Assembly: GCA_963765955.1 (NCBI GenBank)
Contig: CAVXYA010000002.1
Coordinates: forward strand, 868,001 to 932,000
Reading direction: 5' to 3'
Origin: JAXDMK01 sp963765955
GTDB taxonomy: Bacteria; Actinomycetota; Acidimicrobiia; Acidimicrobiales; AC-14
DNA length: 64,000 nucleotides
How positions within the stretch are numbered: position 1 is the first letter of the stretch; the number at the start of each line of letters is the position of its first letter. The position numbers were made by a program, and so were the translations under genes. The notes below the pieces were generated by a model. The model saw only the letters and a list, made by a program, of their open reading frames with translations. It was not told where the DNA came from and ran no database searches. Below are positions 53,023-60,898 of this stretch, in pieces.

Positions 53023-54348
53023 GTGAACCTCCGAGATTCCGACCTCCGACAGGGGCTGGCCGCCGAGCTCGAGGCGGTGCGCCGCCGGTCGCTCGACCTG
53101 CTCGCCCCCCTCGACGACGACGACCTGCTCCGCCAGCACTCCCCCCTCATGTCGCCGCTGGTCTGGGACCTGGCCCACGTGGGCAACTTCGAGGAGCTGT
53201 GGCTGCTGCGGGAGGTGGCCGGGGCCGATCCCATCGACCGGGCCCTCGACGACGTCTACGACGCCTTTCGTCACCCCCGGCCCAACCGTCCGTCGCTGCC
53301 GCTGCTGGGCCCGACCGAGTCCCGCCGCTACCTGCTCGACGTCCGGGGCCGGGCCCTCGACCACCTGGAGCGGGCCGACCTCGACGGCGCCGACCGCCCG
53401 CTGCTCACCGGCGGCTACGTCTACGGGATGGTGGCCCAGCACGAGCACCAGCACGACGAGACCATGCTGGCCACCCTCCAGCTCATGGCCGGCGACGGCT
53501 ACCGCCCCCTGGCCCCGCCGCCGCCGGCGGCGGTGGGGCCCCCGCCGTCGGGAGAGGTCCGGGTCCCGGGCGGACCGTTCCTGATGGGCAGCGATTCGGA
53601 GCCGTGGGCCTACGACAACGAGCGCCCGGCCCATATGGTCGACGTGGCCGACTTCCTGATCGAGGCCGGACCGGTCACCAACGGGCGCTACCTGGAGTTC
53701 GTCCTCGCCGGCGGCTACGCCCAGGAGTCGCTCTGGGACCCGGAGGGGTGGGCGTGGCGGGAGGAGCACGACGTCCGCCACCCTCAGTTCTGGATCGACG
53801 AGGGGGGCGGCGACTGGTCACGGGTGCGCTTCGGGTTCCGGGAGGAGCTGCCCCTCGACGAGCCCGTCCAGCACGTGTGCTGGTACGAAGCCGACGCCTT
53901 CGCCCGGTGGGCGGGCAAGCGGCTGCCCACCGAGGCCGAGTGGGAGAAGGCGGCGTCGTGGACGCCCACCGGGGGGAAGCGCCGCTACCCCTGGGGCGAC
54001 GACGACCCCACCCCCGGGTCGGGGATGGCCAACCTGGCCAACCTCGGGGGTGCCCTGTACCGACCGGCGCCGGTGGGCGCCTACCCCGGGGGGGCCAGCG
54101 CCTACGGGTGCCACCAGATGATCGGCGACGTCTGGGAGTGGACTGCGAGCGATTTCGAGCCCTACCCCGGCTTCGCGTCGTTCCCCTACCGCGAGTACTC
54201 CGAGGTCTTCTTCGGGCCGACGTACAAGGTGCTGCGGGGTGGGTCGTGGGCCACCTCGCCGCTGGCGGTGCGCAACACCTTCCGCAACTGGGACTACCCC
54301 ATCCGCCGGCACATCTTCGCCGGGTTCCGCTGCGCCCGCAGCGCCTGA
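53023..54348 (+). CDS. egtB: ergothioneine synthase EgtB
   Basis: This 441-residue protein has a DinB-like helical half with iron-binding His in DLAHVGNFEELWLL and in the motif AQHEHQHDETML, and a formylglycine-generating-type half (GGPFLMGSDSEPWAYDNERP, then KRLPTEAEWEKAA, ending FRNWDYPIRRHIFAGFRCARSA). EgtB uses oxygen and iron to couple cysteine or gamma-glutamylcysteine to trimethylhistidine. The GTG start at 53023 follows GGGGTGG. It leads the egtB-egtC-egtD run. Confidence 0.93.
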   Translation: MNLRDSDLRQGLAAELEAVRRRSLDLLAPLDDDDLLRQHSPLMSPLVWDLAHVGNFEELWLLREVAGADPIDRALDDVYDAFRHPRPNRPSLPLLGPTESRRYLLDVRGRALDHLERADLDGADRPLLTGGYVYGMVAQHEHQHDETMLATLQLMAGDGYRPLAPPPPAAVGPPPSGEVRVPGGPFLMGSDSEPWAYDNERPAHMVDVADFLIEAGPVTNGRYLEFVLAGGYAQESLWDPEGWAWREEHDVRHPQFWIDEGGGDWSRVRFGFREELPLDEPVQHVCWYEADAFARWAGKRLPTEAEWEKAASWTPTGGKRRYPWGDDDPTPGSGMANLANLGGALYRPAPVGAYPGGASAYGCHQMIGDVWEWTASDFEPYPGFASFPYREYSEVFFGPTYKVLRGGSWATSPLAVRNTFRNWDYPIRRHIFAGFRCARSA

Positions 54349-54366
54349 CCGGCTCGGGCCGACGCC

Positions 54367-55119
54367 GTGTGCCGCTTCGTCTGCTACCTCGGGCCCCCGG
54401 TGACCCTCGCGTCGGTGGTGCTCGACCCGCCCTACTGCCTGGAACGCCAGGCGTGGGCGCCCCGGCACCAGCGGGTGGGGGCGGTCAACGTCGACGGGTT
54501 CGGTGTCGGATGGTACGACCACGAGCGCCGGCCGGAGCCGGCCCGGTACCGCACCGCCCGTCCCATCTGGGCCGACCGGTCGTTCGCCAGCCTGGCCGGG
54601 CTGGTGACGGCGCCCGCCCTGGTCGCAGCGGTGCGTGACGCCACCCCGCCCTCGCCGGTGGAGGAGACGGGCAGCCAGCCGTTCACCGCCGGGCCGTGGC
54701 TGTTCGTCCACAACGGCAAGGTCGAGGGGTGGGGGGTCGACCCGACGCTGAAGGCGTCGCTGCGTCGGCCGCTGTCCGACCTGCGGGCGGGCGCCCTCGA
54801 GGGCGGCGCCGACTCGGAGGTGCTCTTCGCCCTCGTCCTCGACCGCCTCGACGGGGGGGCGACGCCGGCGGAGGCCCTGGCCGCGGTGGTCGCCACCACC
54901 AGCGCCTTGGCCCCCTCGATCCTCAACCTGCTTCTCACCGACGGCCACCGGGTCACGGCCACCGCCTGCGGCGACTCCCTGTTCGTGCTCGAGGGGCCGG
55001 ACTCCGTCGTGGTGGCGTCCGAGCCCTACGACGACGACCCCCGCTGGGACCGGGTGCCCGAAGGGTCGATGGTCGAGGCGACCGCCGGAGGGGTATCGGT
55101 AGGTCCGATGCCGTCGTGA
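54367..55119 (+). CDS. egtC: EgtC-type amidohydrolase
   Basis: This 250-residue protein begins MCRFVCYLG, where Cys2 is the N-terminal nucleophile of class II glutamine amidotransferase-like enzymes, and has NVDGFGVGWYDHERRPEP and PFTAGPWLFVHNGKVEGW. EgtC removes the gamma-glutamyl group from the EgtB product in ergothioneine synthesis. It lies 18 bases after egtB and overlaps egtD by four bases. Confidence 0.92.
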   Translation: MCRFVCYLGPPVTLASVVLDPPYCLERQAWAPRHQRVGAVNVDGFGVGWYDHERRPEPARYRTARPIWADRSFASLAGLVTAPALVAAVRDATPPSPVEETGSQPFTAGPWLFVHNGKVEGWGVDPTLKASLRRPLSDLRAGALEGGADSEVLFALVLDRLDGGATPAEALAAVVATTSALAPSILNLLLTDGHRVTATACGDSLFVLEGPDSVVVASEPYDDDPRWDRVPEGSMVEATAGGVSVGPMPS

Positions 55120-56090
55120 TCCCCCGCATCGAGGTCCACCTCGCTCCCGGCGCCCTGCGAGCAGCCCTGCGGGCCGACGTGGCCGAGGGCCTGTCGTCGG
55201 TGCCCAAGGAGCTGCCGCCCAAGTGGTTCTACGACGACGTCGGGTCGCAGCTCTTCGACGAGATCACCCGCCTGCCCGAGTACTACCCGACCCGTCGGGA
55301 GCGGTGGATCCTCGAGCACCATGCGGCCGACGTGGCCCGCCTGAGCGGGGCCGACACCCTCGTCGAGCTGGGGTCGGGGACGTCGGAGAAGACTCGCCTC
55401 CTCCTTGATGCCTTCCTCGCCCATCGGGGAGATGGGTTCCGGCGCTTCGTGCCCTTCGACGTGAGTGAGACGACCCTGCGGGATGCGGCGGCGGCGGTGG
55501 CGGCCGAGTACCCGACGGTTCTGGTGCACGCGGTGGTGGGCGACTTCGAGCACCATCTCGGCACGCTCCCCGGTGGCGGTCGGCGCCTGGTGGCCTTCCT
55601 GGGGGGCACCATCGGCAACCTCGATCCCAAGCCCCGGGCCCAGTTCCTGGCCGATCTGGCCGCCGGCCTCGTCCCGGGCGACGGCCTCCTCCTCGGCACT
55701 GACCTGGTCAAGGACGTCGACCGCCTGGTGGCGGCCTACGACGACGCGGCCGGGGTCACCTCCGCCTTCAACCGAAACGTGCTGACCGTCGTCAACCGGG
55801 AGCTGGACGCCGACTTCGTGCCCGAGCGCTTCACCCACGTGGCCCGCTTCGACACCGACCGGGAGTGGATCGAGATGCTCCTCCGGTCCGACGTCGCCCA
55901 CGGGGTGCGGGTGGGCGAGCTCGACCTCGACGTCGGCTTCGAGGCCGGCGAGGAGATGCGCACCGAGATCAGCGCCAAGTTCCGCCGGGAGGGGGTGGAG
56001 GCCGAGCTGGCGGCCGCCGGCCTGGTCCTGGCCCGCTGGTGGACCGACCCCGCCGGCGACTTCGCCCTGTCGCTGTCCTTCAAGGAGTAG
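55116..56090 (+). CDS. egtD: histidine methyltransferase EgtD
   Basis: This 324-residue SAM enzyme has PKWFYDDVGSQLFDEITRLPEYY near 34-56, the SAM-binding ELGSGTSEKTRLLL near 82-95, and the later FLGGTIGNLDP and GTDLVKD. It methylates histidine three times to hercynine, the first dedicated step of ergothioneine synthesis. The GTG start overlaps the egtC stop (GTGA). egtA and egtE are not in this window; many actinobacteria lack a clustered egtE. Confidence 0.94.
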   Translation: MIPRIEVHLAPGALRAALRADVAEGLSSVPKELPPKWFYDDVGSQLFDEITRLPEYYPTRRERWILEHHAADVARLSGADTLVELGSGTSEKTRLLLDAFLAHRGDGFRRFVPFDVSETTLRDAAAAVAAEYPTVLVHAVVGDFEHHLGTLPGGGRRLVAFLGGTIGNLDPKPRAQFLADLAAGLVPGDGLLLGTDLVKDVDRLVAAYDDAAGVTSAFNRNVLTVVNRELDADFVPERFTHVARFDTDREWIEMLLRSDVAHGVRVGELDLDVGFEAGEEMRTEISAKFRREGVEAELAAAGLVLARWWTDPAGDFALSLSFKE

Positions 56091-56092
56091 CA

Positions 56093-56404
56093 ACGCTCGG
56101 GGGGCTCCGCCCCCGAGTCCCCCGGAAAGTCAAAGGCCAACCTCACACTCTCGGAGTGCAAACCCCCGGATCCCCACGCTCGGGGGCTCCGCCCCCCCGA
56201 GTCCCCGCCCGAAAGTCAAAGGCCAACCTCACACTCTCGGAGTGCCAAACCCCCGGATCCCCACGCTCGGGGGGCTCCGCGCCCCCGAGTCCCCCCCGGA
56301 GAAGTCAAAGGCCAACCTCACACTCTCGGAGTGCCAAACCCCCGGATCCCCCGAGTGGCGCCCGAGGTCAATGGCCACCCCCAACGCTCGGGGGCTCCGC
56401 CGCC
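56093..56404. repeat. about 85-base tandem repeats with hairpins
   Basis: After egtD there are three copies of a unit of about 83-88 bases (beginning near 56093, 56176 and 56263) and a shortened fourth (near 56384). Each has a GC-rich palindrome of the form CTCGGGGG...CCCCCGAG and a second small hairpin CACTC/GAGTG. There is no coding sense. It may act as terminator stack or be an expanded repeat; a single copy of the palindrome is at 52913. Confidence 0.8.
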
Positions 56405-56534
56405 CGAACGGCCGCCGATGTCAACACCTGTCGAAATCTGACCACCGGTCGAAGTCACCTCCTCCAAGGGTCCAGATCACGCTCCATGGTCGATGCCGAG
56501 CGTGAACGCGCCGGATCGACAGATGTGCCGAGGC

Positions 56535-56726
56535 CTATGCGGCGGTCAGGGCCGACGGAGCGAGAAGGAGCACGACCGGCTCGGCATCATCATCGTCGGG
56601 AAGATGCAGTTGGACCCGAACATGGGCGGGTGGGTCACCCCACACCTCAACGATGGTCCCCTCAATGTCGTCCTGTAGGCCCCATGGCACTCGAACCGTC
56701 GAGCCGACTGCCAGCTGCTTTGCCAT
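56535..56726 (-). CDS. small protein after HEPN gene
   Basis: This 63-residue protein (MAKQLAVGSTVRVPWG at the start, GTIVEVWGDPPAHVRVQLHL in the middle) is probably a small SH3-like beta-barrel. It begins five bases after the stop of the HEPN-like gene on the same strand, so the two are surely co-transcribed. No family is recognised. It could be a partner or antidote of the HEPN protein. Confidence 0.6.
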   Translation of the reverse strand: MAKQLAVGSTVRVPWGLQDDIEGTIVEVWGDPPAHVRVQLHLPDDDDAEPVVLLLAPSALTAA

Positions 56727-56731
56727 CCTGT

Positions 56732-57292
56732 TCACCACGGATCGCTAGCGAACGTTTCCCGCAGATGGTCCCACACCGTACGGTCGAGGGCACGAGCGGT
56801 TCGATTGAGGGCCGGTAGCGTCCGACGAGCCCAGGTGACCGTATCGGCGACGCCTCGACTGCGCAGCCGGTCGAGCTGGCCTTGGTTGCCATGGGCGAGT
56901 GCGTTCCGCAACTCGATCAGGTCCTGGTAGACCGTCCGGTCACCACGATCGTTCGGCGGGGCCCAGCGGCTGGTGCGTGTTTGCAGGCGGCCGTTCAAGC
57001 CGCTGATGCCGAGGCGGCGAAAGTCGTGCTCGATGCTTCGCACGTCGGCGTTGCCCCGGTCGATAAACCTGCCCTCGGTCGCCGCTGCGATGAGGAGCGG
57101 ACGGAAGGGAACTGCCGGACCGGCGAGGTCGACCATCCGCTCGGCGGCGAGGTCGTGCAGGTCTCGGACGAACCCCTGGAACTCGGCGACCACGCGCAGA
57201 ACGTACGCATGGGCGACCGGGCGACCGAGTTCACGTGGGCGGCCCGGGCCGTCGACCTCCCCCATCGCGACGTGTGCAGCCGCCAACGTCAT
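56732..57292 (-). CDS. HEPN-like domain protein
   Basis: This 186-residue protein is helical and has RNALAHG at 129-135 (R-x4-H) in the setting DLIELRNALAHGNQGQL, which is the HEPN-type nuclease motif. Such proteins are ribonucleases in many defence and toxin-antitoxin systems, or helper domains in others. I chose the ATG at 57292. The small following gene is the only neighbour that could act as partner; no MNT nucleotidyltransferase is adjacent. The match is by motif, so activity is not proven. Confidence 0.65.
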   Translation of the reverse strand: MTLAAAHVAMGEVDGPGRPRELGRPVAHAYVLRVVAEFQGFVRDLHDLAAERMVDLAGPAVPFRPLLIAAATEGRFIDRGNADVRSIEHDFRRLGISGLNGRLQTRTSRWAPPNDRGDRTVYQDLIELRNALAHGNQGQLDRLRSRGVADTVTWARRTLPALNRTARALDRTVWDHLRETFASDPW

Positions 57293-57491
57293 GATCGCCT
57301 CCCGGCGGAAGCCCAGCCACGACTGCAGCGGGATCGATCGGACGTACGCCACGGCCAGGAGCGTAAGCCGGGAGCCTACCCATACCTCTCCGAGGGGGGC
57401 GCAATGGCTTCCGCCAGCGTCGACGTCCGGCATGCTCGGGGCTCCGCCAAGCTCCGCCCGCCGGATTCGACTCGGACCGGCGGAAACGGAA

Positions 57492-57517
57492 GAAGCCCGG
57501 CCGGTGGGCCGGGCTTC
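57492..57517 (-). terminator. terminator after collagen-like protein gene
   Basis: GAAGCCCGGCC and GGCCGGGCTTC form an 11-pair stem with a four-base loop just after the stop at 57539 on the minus strand. The T-rich CTTCTTCCGTTT follows on that strand. Confidence 0.72.
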
Positions 57518-57538
57518 CTCTCGTTCGGTCGGGCTCGG

Positions 57539-58933
57539 CTAGCCGCCGCCGCCTGGGTCGGGGCCGTCGTCGTCGGCCTCGAAGGCGGACAGGGCGTCGG
57601 ACGTGGCCGGGTCGAGTGGGCTGCGCCGGGTGCGGCGGCGGAGCGCCGAGGGCCGGTTCTCGATGGGCCGGAACTCAGGCGCCGGAGGCGGCGTCATGTC
57701 GACCACCGTCTCGGCCACCGGGCTCAGGTTGGCGCTGCGCCGGACCAGGGTGCCCAGGGCGATGGCCAACAGGGCCAGGGTGACCATGGGCATCAGGTTG
57801 GAGCCGGTGCGGGCCAGCGGCGGGGCCACGACGGGCTTGACGGTGGTGGTGACAGCTACAGGCACCGTGGTTCCGGCCGCCGGACCAGCCGGGCCCTGCG
57901 GACCAGCGGGGCCCTGCGGACCAGCGGGGCCCTGCGGACCAGCCGGACCCTGCGGTCCCTGGGGGCCCTGCGGACCCTGGGGTCCGGGCGGACCCTGCCC
58001 CGGCACGGTGGTGGAGGTGGTCACAGTCGTGGGGGGCTCGACGATGATGGTGGTCGTGGAGGTCGTCGACGGGGGCACGGTGGTGGAGGTGCTGGTGGTC
58101 GACGGGGGCACGGTGGTGGAGGTGGTCGACGGGGGCACGGTAGTGGAGGTGCTGGTGGTCGACGGGGGCACGGTGGTGGAGGTGCTGGTGGTCGACGGGG
58201 GCGCGGTGGTGGCGGTCGTCGGGGGCACGAGGACGTCGGGCCCGTTCGCCTGGCAGCGGGACTCGGCCAGGATCACGTCGACCACGCCCAGCAGGCCACC
58301 CAGGCCGGGGAGCACCTCGATGTGGGCGCCCCGCACGATGATGCTGGTGCTGACGCCGGGGATGTCCTCGCGGATCTGCTCGTTCAGCGTGACGGTGAGG
58401 ATCCCCGGGATCTCGAGCACGGTGTTGGCTAGCGGGCTGGTGATGAGGGGGTTGCCGTTGAGGACGCCGCCCACCAGCTCGGTGAAGCCGGTGGAGCCGT
58501 TGCCGTCGGACCGGCACCCGGACTCGATGGCGTCGATCGTTATCGAGTTGAGGCCGACGATCACGTCGGCGACGCTGGCCCGGCTCTCGGCGAACCCGAG
58601 GTGGCCCGTCGGGTCTTCGGCCGCCACGCCGCCGCCCTGGGTGAAGCCGTTGAGGACACCGACGGAGAGAAGGCCCGGGATGTTGATAGGCACGGCCGAC
58701 TGGTCGAACGGGCCGTAGGCGTTGGTCGGTTCGGTGGCTGTCCCCACGACGAGGGGTGTCGGTTGTATGACCTGACCCAGCAGGCTCGAGTTCAGCGATG
58801 CCGCAAAGGCAGAGCCGCCGACCTGGTTGACATCAGCCTGGGCCGTCGGCGCCAGGACCGCGAGGAGGATTGCAGCTACGGGGACGCCAGCGAGGGCCGC
58901 CGCTCGAAACCTCGACGTTCGAGATGCGCTCAT
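57539..58933 (-). CDS. collagen-like LARTG surface protein
   Basis: This 464-residue protein has a signal peptide (FRAAALAGVPVAAILLAVLAPTAQA), a beta-rich domain of about 200 residues with two Cys (SGCRSDGN and ESRCQANG) like choice-of-anchor domains, then STTVPPSTT repeats, a collagen-like run of GPQGPQGPAG triplets and finally LARTG with a hydrophobic helix. The remaining C-terminus after that helix is unusually long (about 75 residues). By pattern it is a class E sortase substrate. It is placed beside the HEPN genes but has no evident link to them. Confidence 0.8.
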   Translation of the reverse strand: MSASRTSRFRAAALAGVPVAAILLAVLAPTAQADVNQVGGSAFAASLNSSLLGQVIQPTPLVVGTATEPTNAYGPFDQSAVPINIPGLLSVGVLNGFTQGGGVAAEDPTGHLGFAESRASVADVIVGLNSITIDAIESGCRSDGNGSTGFTELVGGVLNGNPLITSPLANTVLEIPGILTVTLNEQIREDIPGVSTSIIVRGAHIEVLPGLGGLLGVVDVILAESRCQANGPDVLVPPTTATTAPPSTTSTSTTVPPSTTSTSTTVPPSTTSTTVPPSTTSTSTTVPPSTTSTTTIIVEPPTTVTTSTTVPGQGPPGPQGPQGPQGPQGPAGPQGPAGPQGPAGPQGPAGPAAGTTVPVAVTTTVKPVVAPPLARTGSNLMPMVTLALLAIALGTLVRRSANLSPVAETVVDMTPPPAPEFRPIENRPSALRRRTRRSPLDPATSDALSAFEADDDGPDPGGGG

Positions 58934-59064
58934 CTCAGGACTCCTTCGGTCATCGGCGCTGCCGCCTCCCCACCCCGCACAACTCCTGCTGATTGCAGAT
59001 CGCGTAACCTAGCCGAGCGCACGGGGCCCACGCCAGTACCCCGCTCCGGCTACGCGATCAACGC

Positions 59065-59406
59065 TCAGCGTGCTTCCCGCTGCTCTACGTGGTAATTCCA
59101 CAACTCGCTCCCCGTGGCCACGGGGCCGGCCGACGATGGTGGCTTCTCCGGACCGTCCCCATGCCTGTCGCCTTGCCCGTGGGCCTGCCCGAAGGCCTGG
59201 GATTCCAACCACGCCTGGAACGAGGCCTCGTCCCGCCACCGGGTGTAGACGAGCCAGGTGGTGCGGTCGTCGGTGGGCCGGAGGAGCTGGAACTCCTCGA
59301 ACCCGTCGGATTTGCCGACCTCGCCGGCCCGGGCTGCGAACCGGGCGGCCATCTGGTCCGCCCGCTCGGCGGGAACGGTGATCGCATTGATCTTCACGAC
59401 GCTCAT
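59065..59406 (-). CDS. ABM-family monooxygenase-like protein
   Basis: This 113-residue protein has the antibiotic-biosynthesis-monooxygenase fold pattern: VVKINAITVPAERADQMAARFAARAG, then GFEEFQLLRPTDDRTTWLVYTRWRDEASFQAWLES. Some members degrade heme, while others oxidise polyketides; the heme-binding-type NxxxW region is partly visible. The start MSVVKINA fits. It lies alone before gatB on the same strand. Function unknown. Confidence 0.78.
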   Translation of the reverse strand: MSVVKINAITVPAERADQMAARFAARAGEVGKSDGFEEFQLLRPTDDRTTWLVYTRWRDEASFQAWLESQAFGQAHGQGDRHGDGPEKPPSSAGPVATGSELWNYHVEQREAR

Positions 59407-59464
59407 GCCCGGGACCCTACCGAACGGGCACTCGCCGTCCTCCCGAGGGCAGACCTCCGGGGCC

Positions 59465-60898
59465 CTACCGGGCCAGCTCCTCCAGGCGGGCGGTGACCGC
59501 CTTGCCGTCGGCCTGGCCCCGGGTGGCAGCCATGACCTTGCCGACGAAGAACCCGGCCAGCTTCTGCTCGCCCCCCACGTAGCGGGACCACTCCGCGGGG
59601 TAGGCGGCCACCACCTCGTCGACGACGCCGGCCAGGGTGTCGGCGCCCAACGCCTCGAATCCCCGGGCCCGGGCGATGGCGGCCGGGTCGCCCCCGCCGG
59701 CCAGCACCTCGGCCAGCACCTGCTTGGCCTGGGTGGCGGTGAGGCTCCCGTCGCCTTCCATCCGCAGGACCGCGGTGAACGAGGCCGCGTCGACCGCCCC
59801 CGCCACCACGTGCGCCGCCGCCACCTCGTTGGCCGCCCGGTTGAGGGCCAGGCGGGGGTCGGCCCCGCCGGCCACGGCCGCCGTCACCAGGTCGTCGAGG
59901 CCGAGGGCGACGACCGTGGCCACCGCCCGGTCGGCGGAGGGGACCCCGGCCGCGGCGGCCAGGGCCCGCCGGCGGTCGGCGGGGAGGGACGGCAGGCCGG
60001 AGGCCACTGCGTCCCGCCACTCGTCGGACGGGACGAGGGGCACTAGGTCGGGCTCCGGGAAGTACCGGTAGTCGTAGGCCTCCTCCTTGGAGCGCATCGA
60101 CGACGTGCGGCCGGCGTCCTCGTTCCAGTGGCGGGTCTCCTGCACGACCGTCTCCCCCGCCTCCAGCAGGCCGATCTGGCGGGCCACCTCGTAGTCGACA
60201 GCCCGCCCCAGCGACCGCACCGAGTTGAGGTTCTTGATCTCGGCCCGGGTGCCGAGCGCGGCGGCGCCGGCCGGCCGGACCGAGACATTGGCGTCGATGC
60301 GCAGGGAGCCCTCCTCCATGCGAGCGTCGGAGGCGCCGACGGCGACGAGGATGGCCCGTAGCTCGTTGACGTAGGCCTTGGCGTCGTCGGCCGAGCGGAT
60401 GTCGGGCTCGCTCACGATCTCCACCAGGGGCACGCCCGCCCGGTTGTAGTCGACGAGGGCGTAGTCGGCCCCATGGATCCGACCGCTCTCCCCCACGTGG
60501 GTGGTCTTGCCCGTGTCCTCCTCCATGTGGGCCCGGGTGATGCCGATCCGGGTGCCGTCCGGGAGGTCGAGGTGGCCGCCCACGTTTATGGGCTGGTCGT
60601 ACTGGCTGACCTGGTAGTCCTTCGGCATGTCCGGATAGAAGTAGTTCTTGCGGTGGAAGATCGAGGGCCGCACCTCGCAGTGGAGGGCCGTGCCGAGGAG
60701 CATCGCCAGCTCCACCGCCCGCCGGTTGAGCACCGGGAGCGACCCCGGCAGGCCCAGGCAGACGGGGCACACGTTGGTGTTGGGCTCGTCGCCGAAAGCG
60801 TTGGGGCACCCGCAGAACAACTTGGTCTCGGTGGCCAGCTCGCAGTGCACCTCGAGCCCAATGACCGTCTCCCAGCCGGTCGACAATGTGGCGGTCAT
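59465..60898 (-). CDS. gatB: Asp/Glu-tRNA amidotransferase subunit B
   Basis: This 477-residue subunit has GLEVHCELATETKLFCGCPNAFG near 14-36, VCPVCLGLPGSLPVLN near 42-57, the zinc-binding Cys pairs, and FEGDGSLTATQAKQ in the C-terminal YqeY-like part. With GatA and GatC it converts Glu-tRNA(Gln) or Asp-tRNA(Asn) to the amide form. The start overlaps the gatA stop by four bases. The order gatC-gatA-gatB is the usual one. Confidence 0.95.
   Translation of the reverse strand: MTATLSTGWETVIGLEVHCELATETKLFCGCPNAFGDEPNTNVCPVCLGLPGSLPVLNRRAVELAMLLGTALHCEVRPSIFHRKNYFYPDMPKDYQVSQYDQPINVGGHLDLPDGTRIGITRAHMEEDTGKTTHVGESGRIHGADYALVDYNRAGVPLVEIVSEPDIRSADDAKAYVNELRAILVAVGASDARMEEGSLRIDANVSVRPAGAAALGTRAEIKNLNSVRSLGRAVDYEVARQIGLLEAGETVVQETRHWNEDAGRTSSMRSKEEAYDYRYFPEPDLVPLVPSDEWRDAVASGLPSLPADRRRALAAAAGVPSADRAVATVVALGLDDLVTAAVAGGADPRLALNRAANEVAAAHVVAGAVDAASFTAVLRMEGDGSLTATQAKQVLAEVLAGGGDPAAIARARGFEALGADTLAGVVDEVVAAYPAEWSRYVGGEQKLAGFFVGKVMAATRGQADGKAVTARLEELAR

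Noticed and set aside
56093..56404. Tandem repeats as a CRISPR array
   Set aside because: The whole unit, not just a 25-40-base part, is repeated and there are no unique spacers; no cas gene is near.
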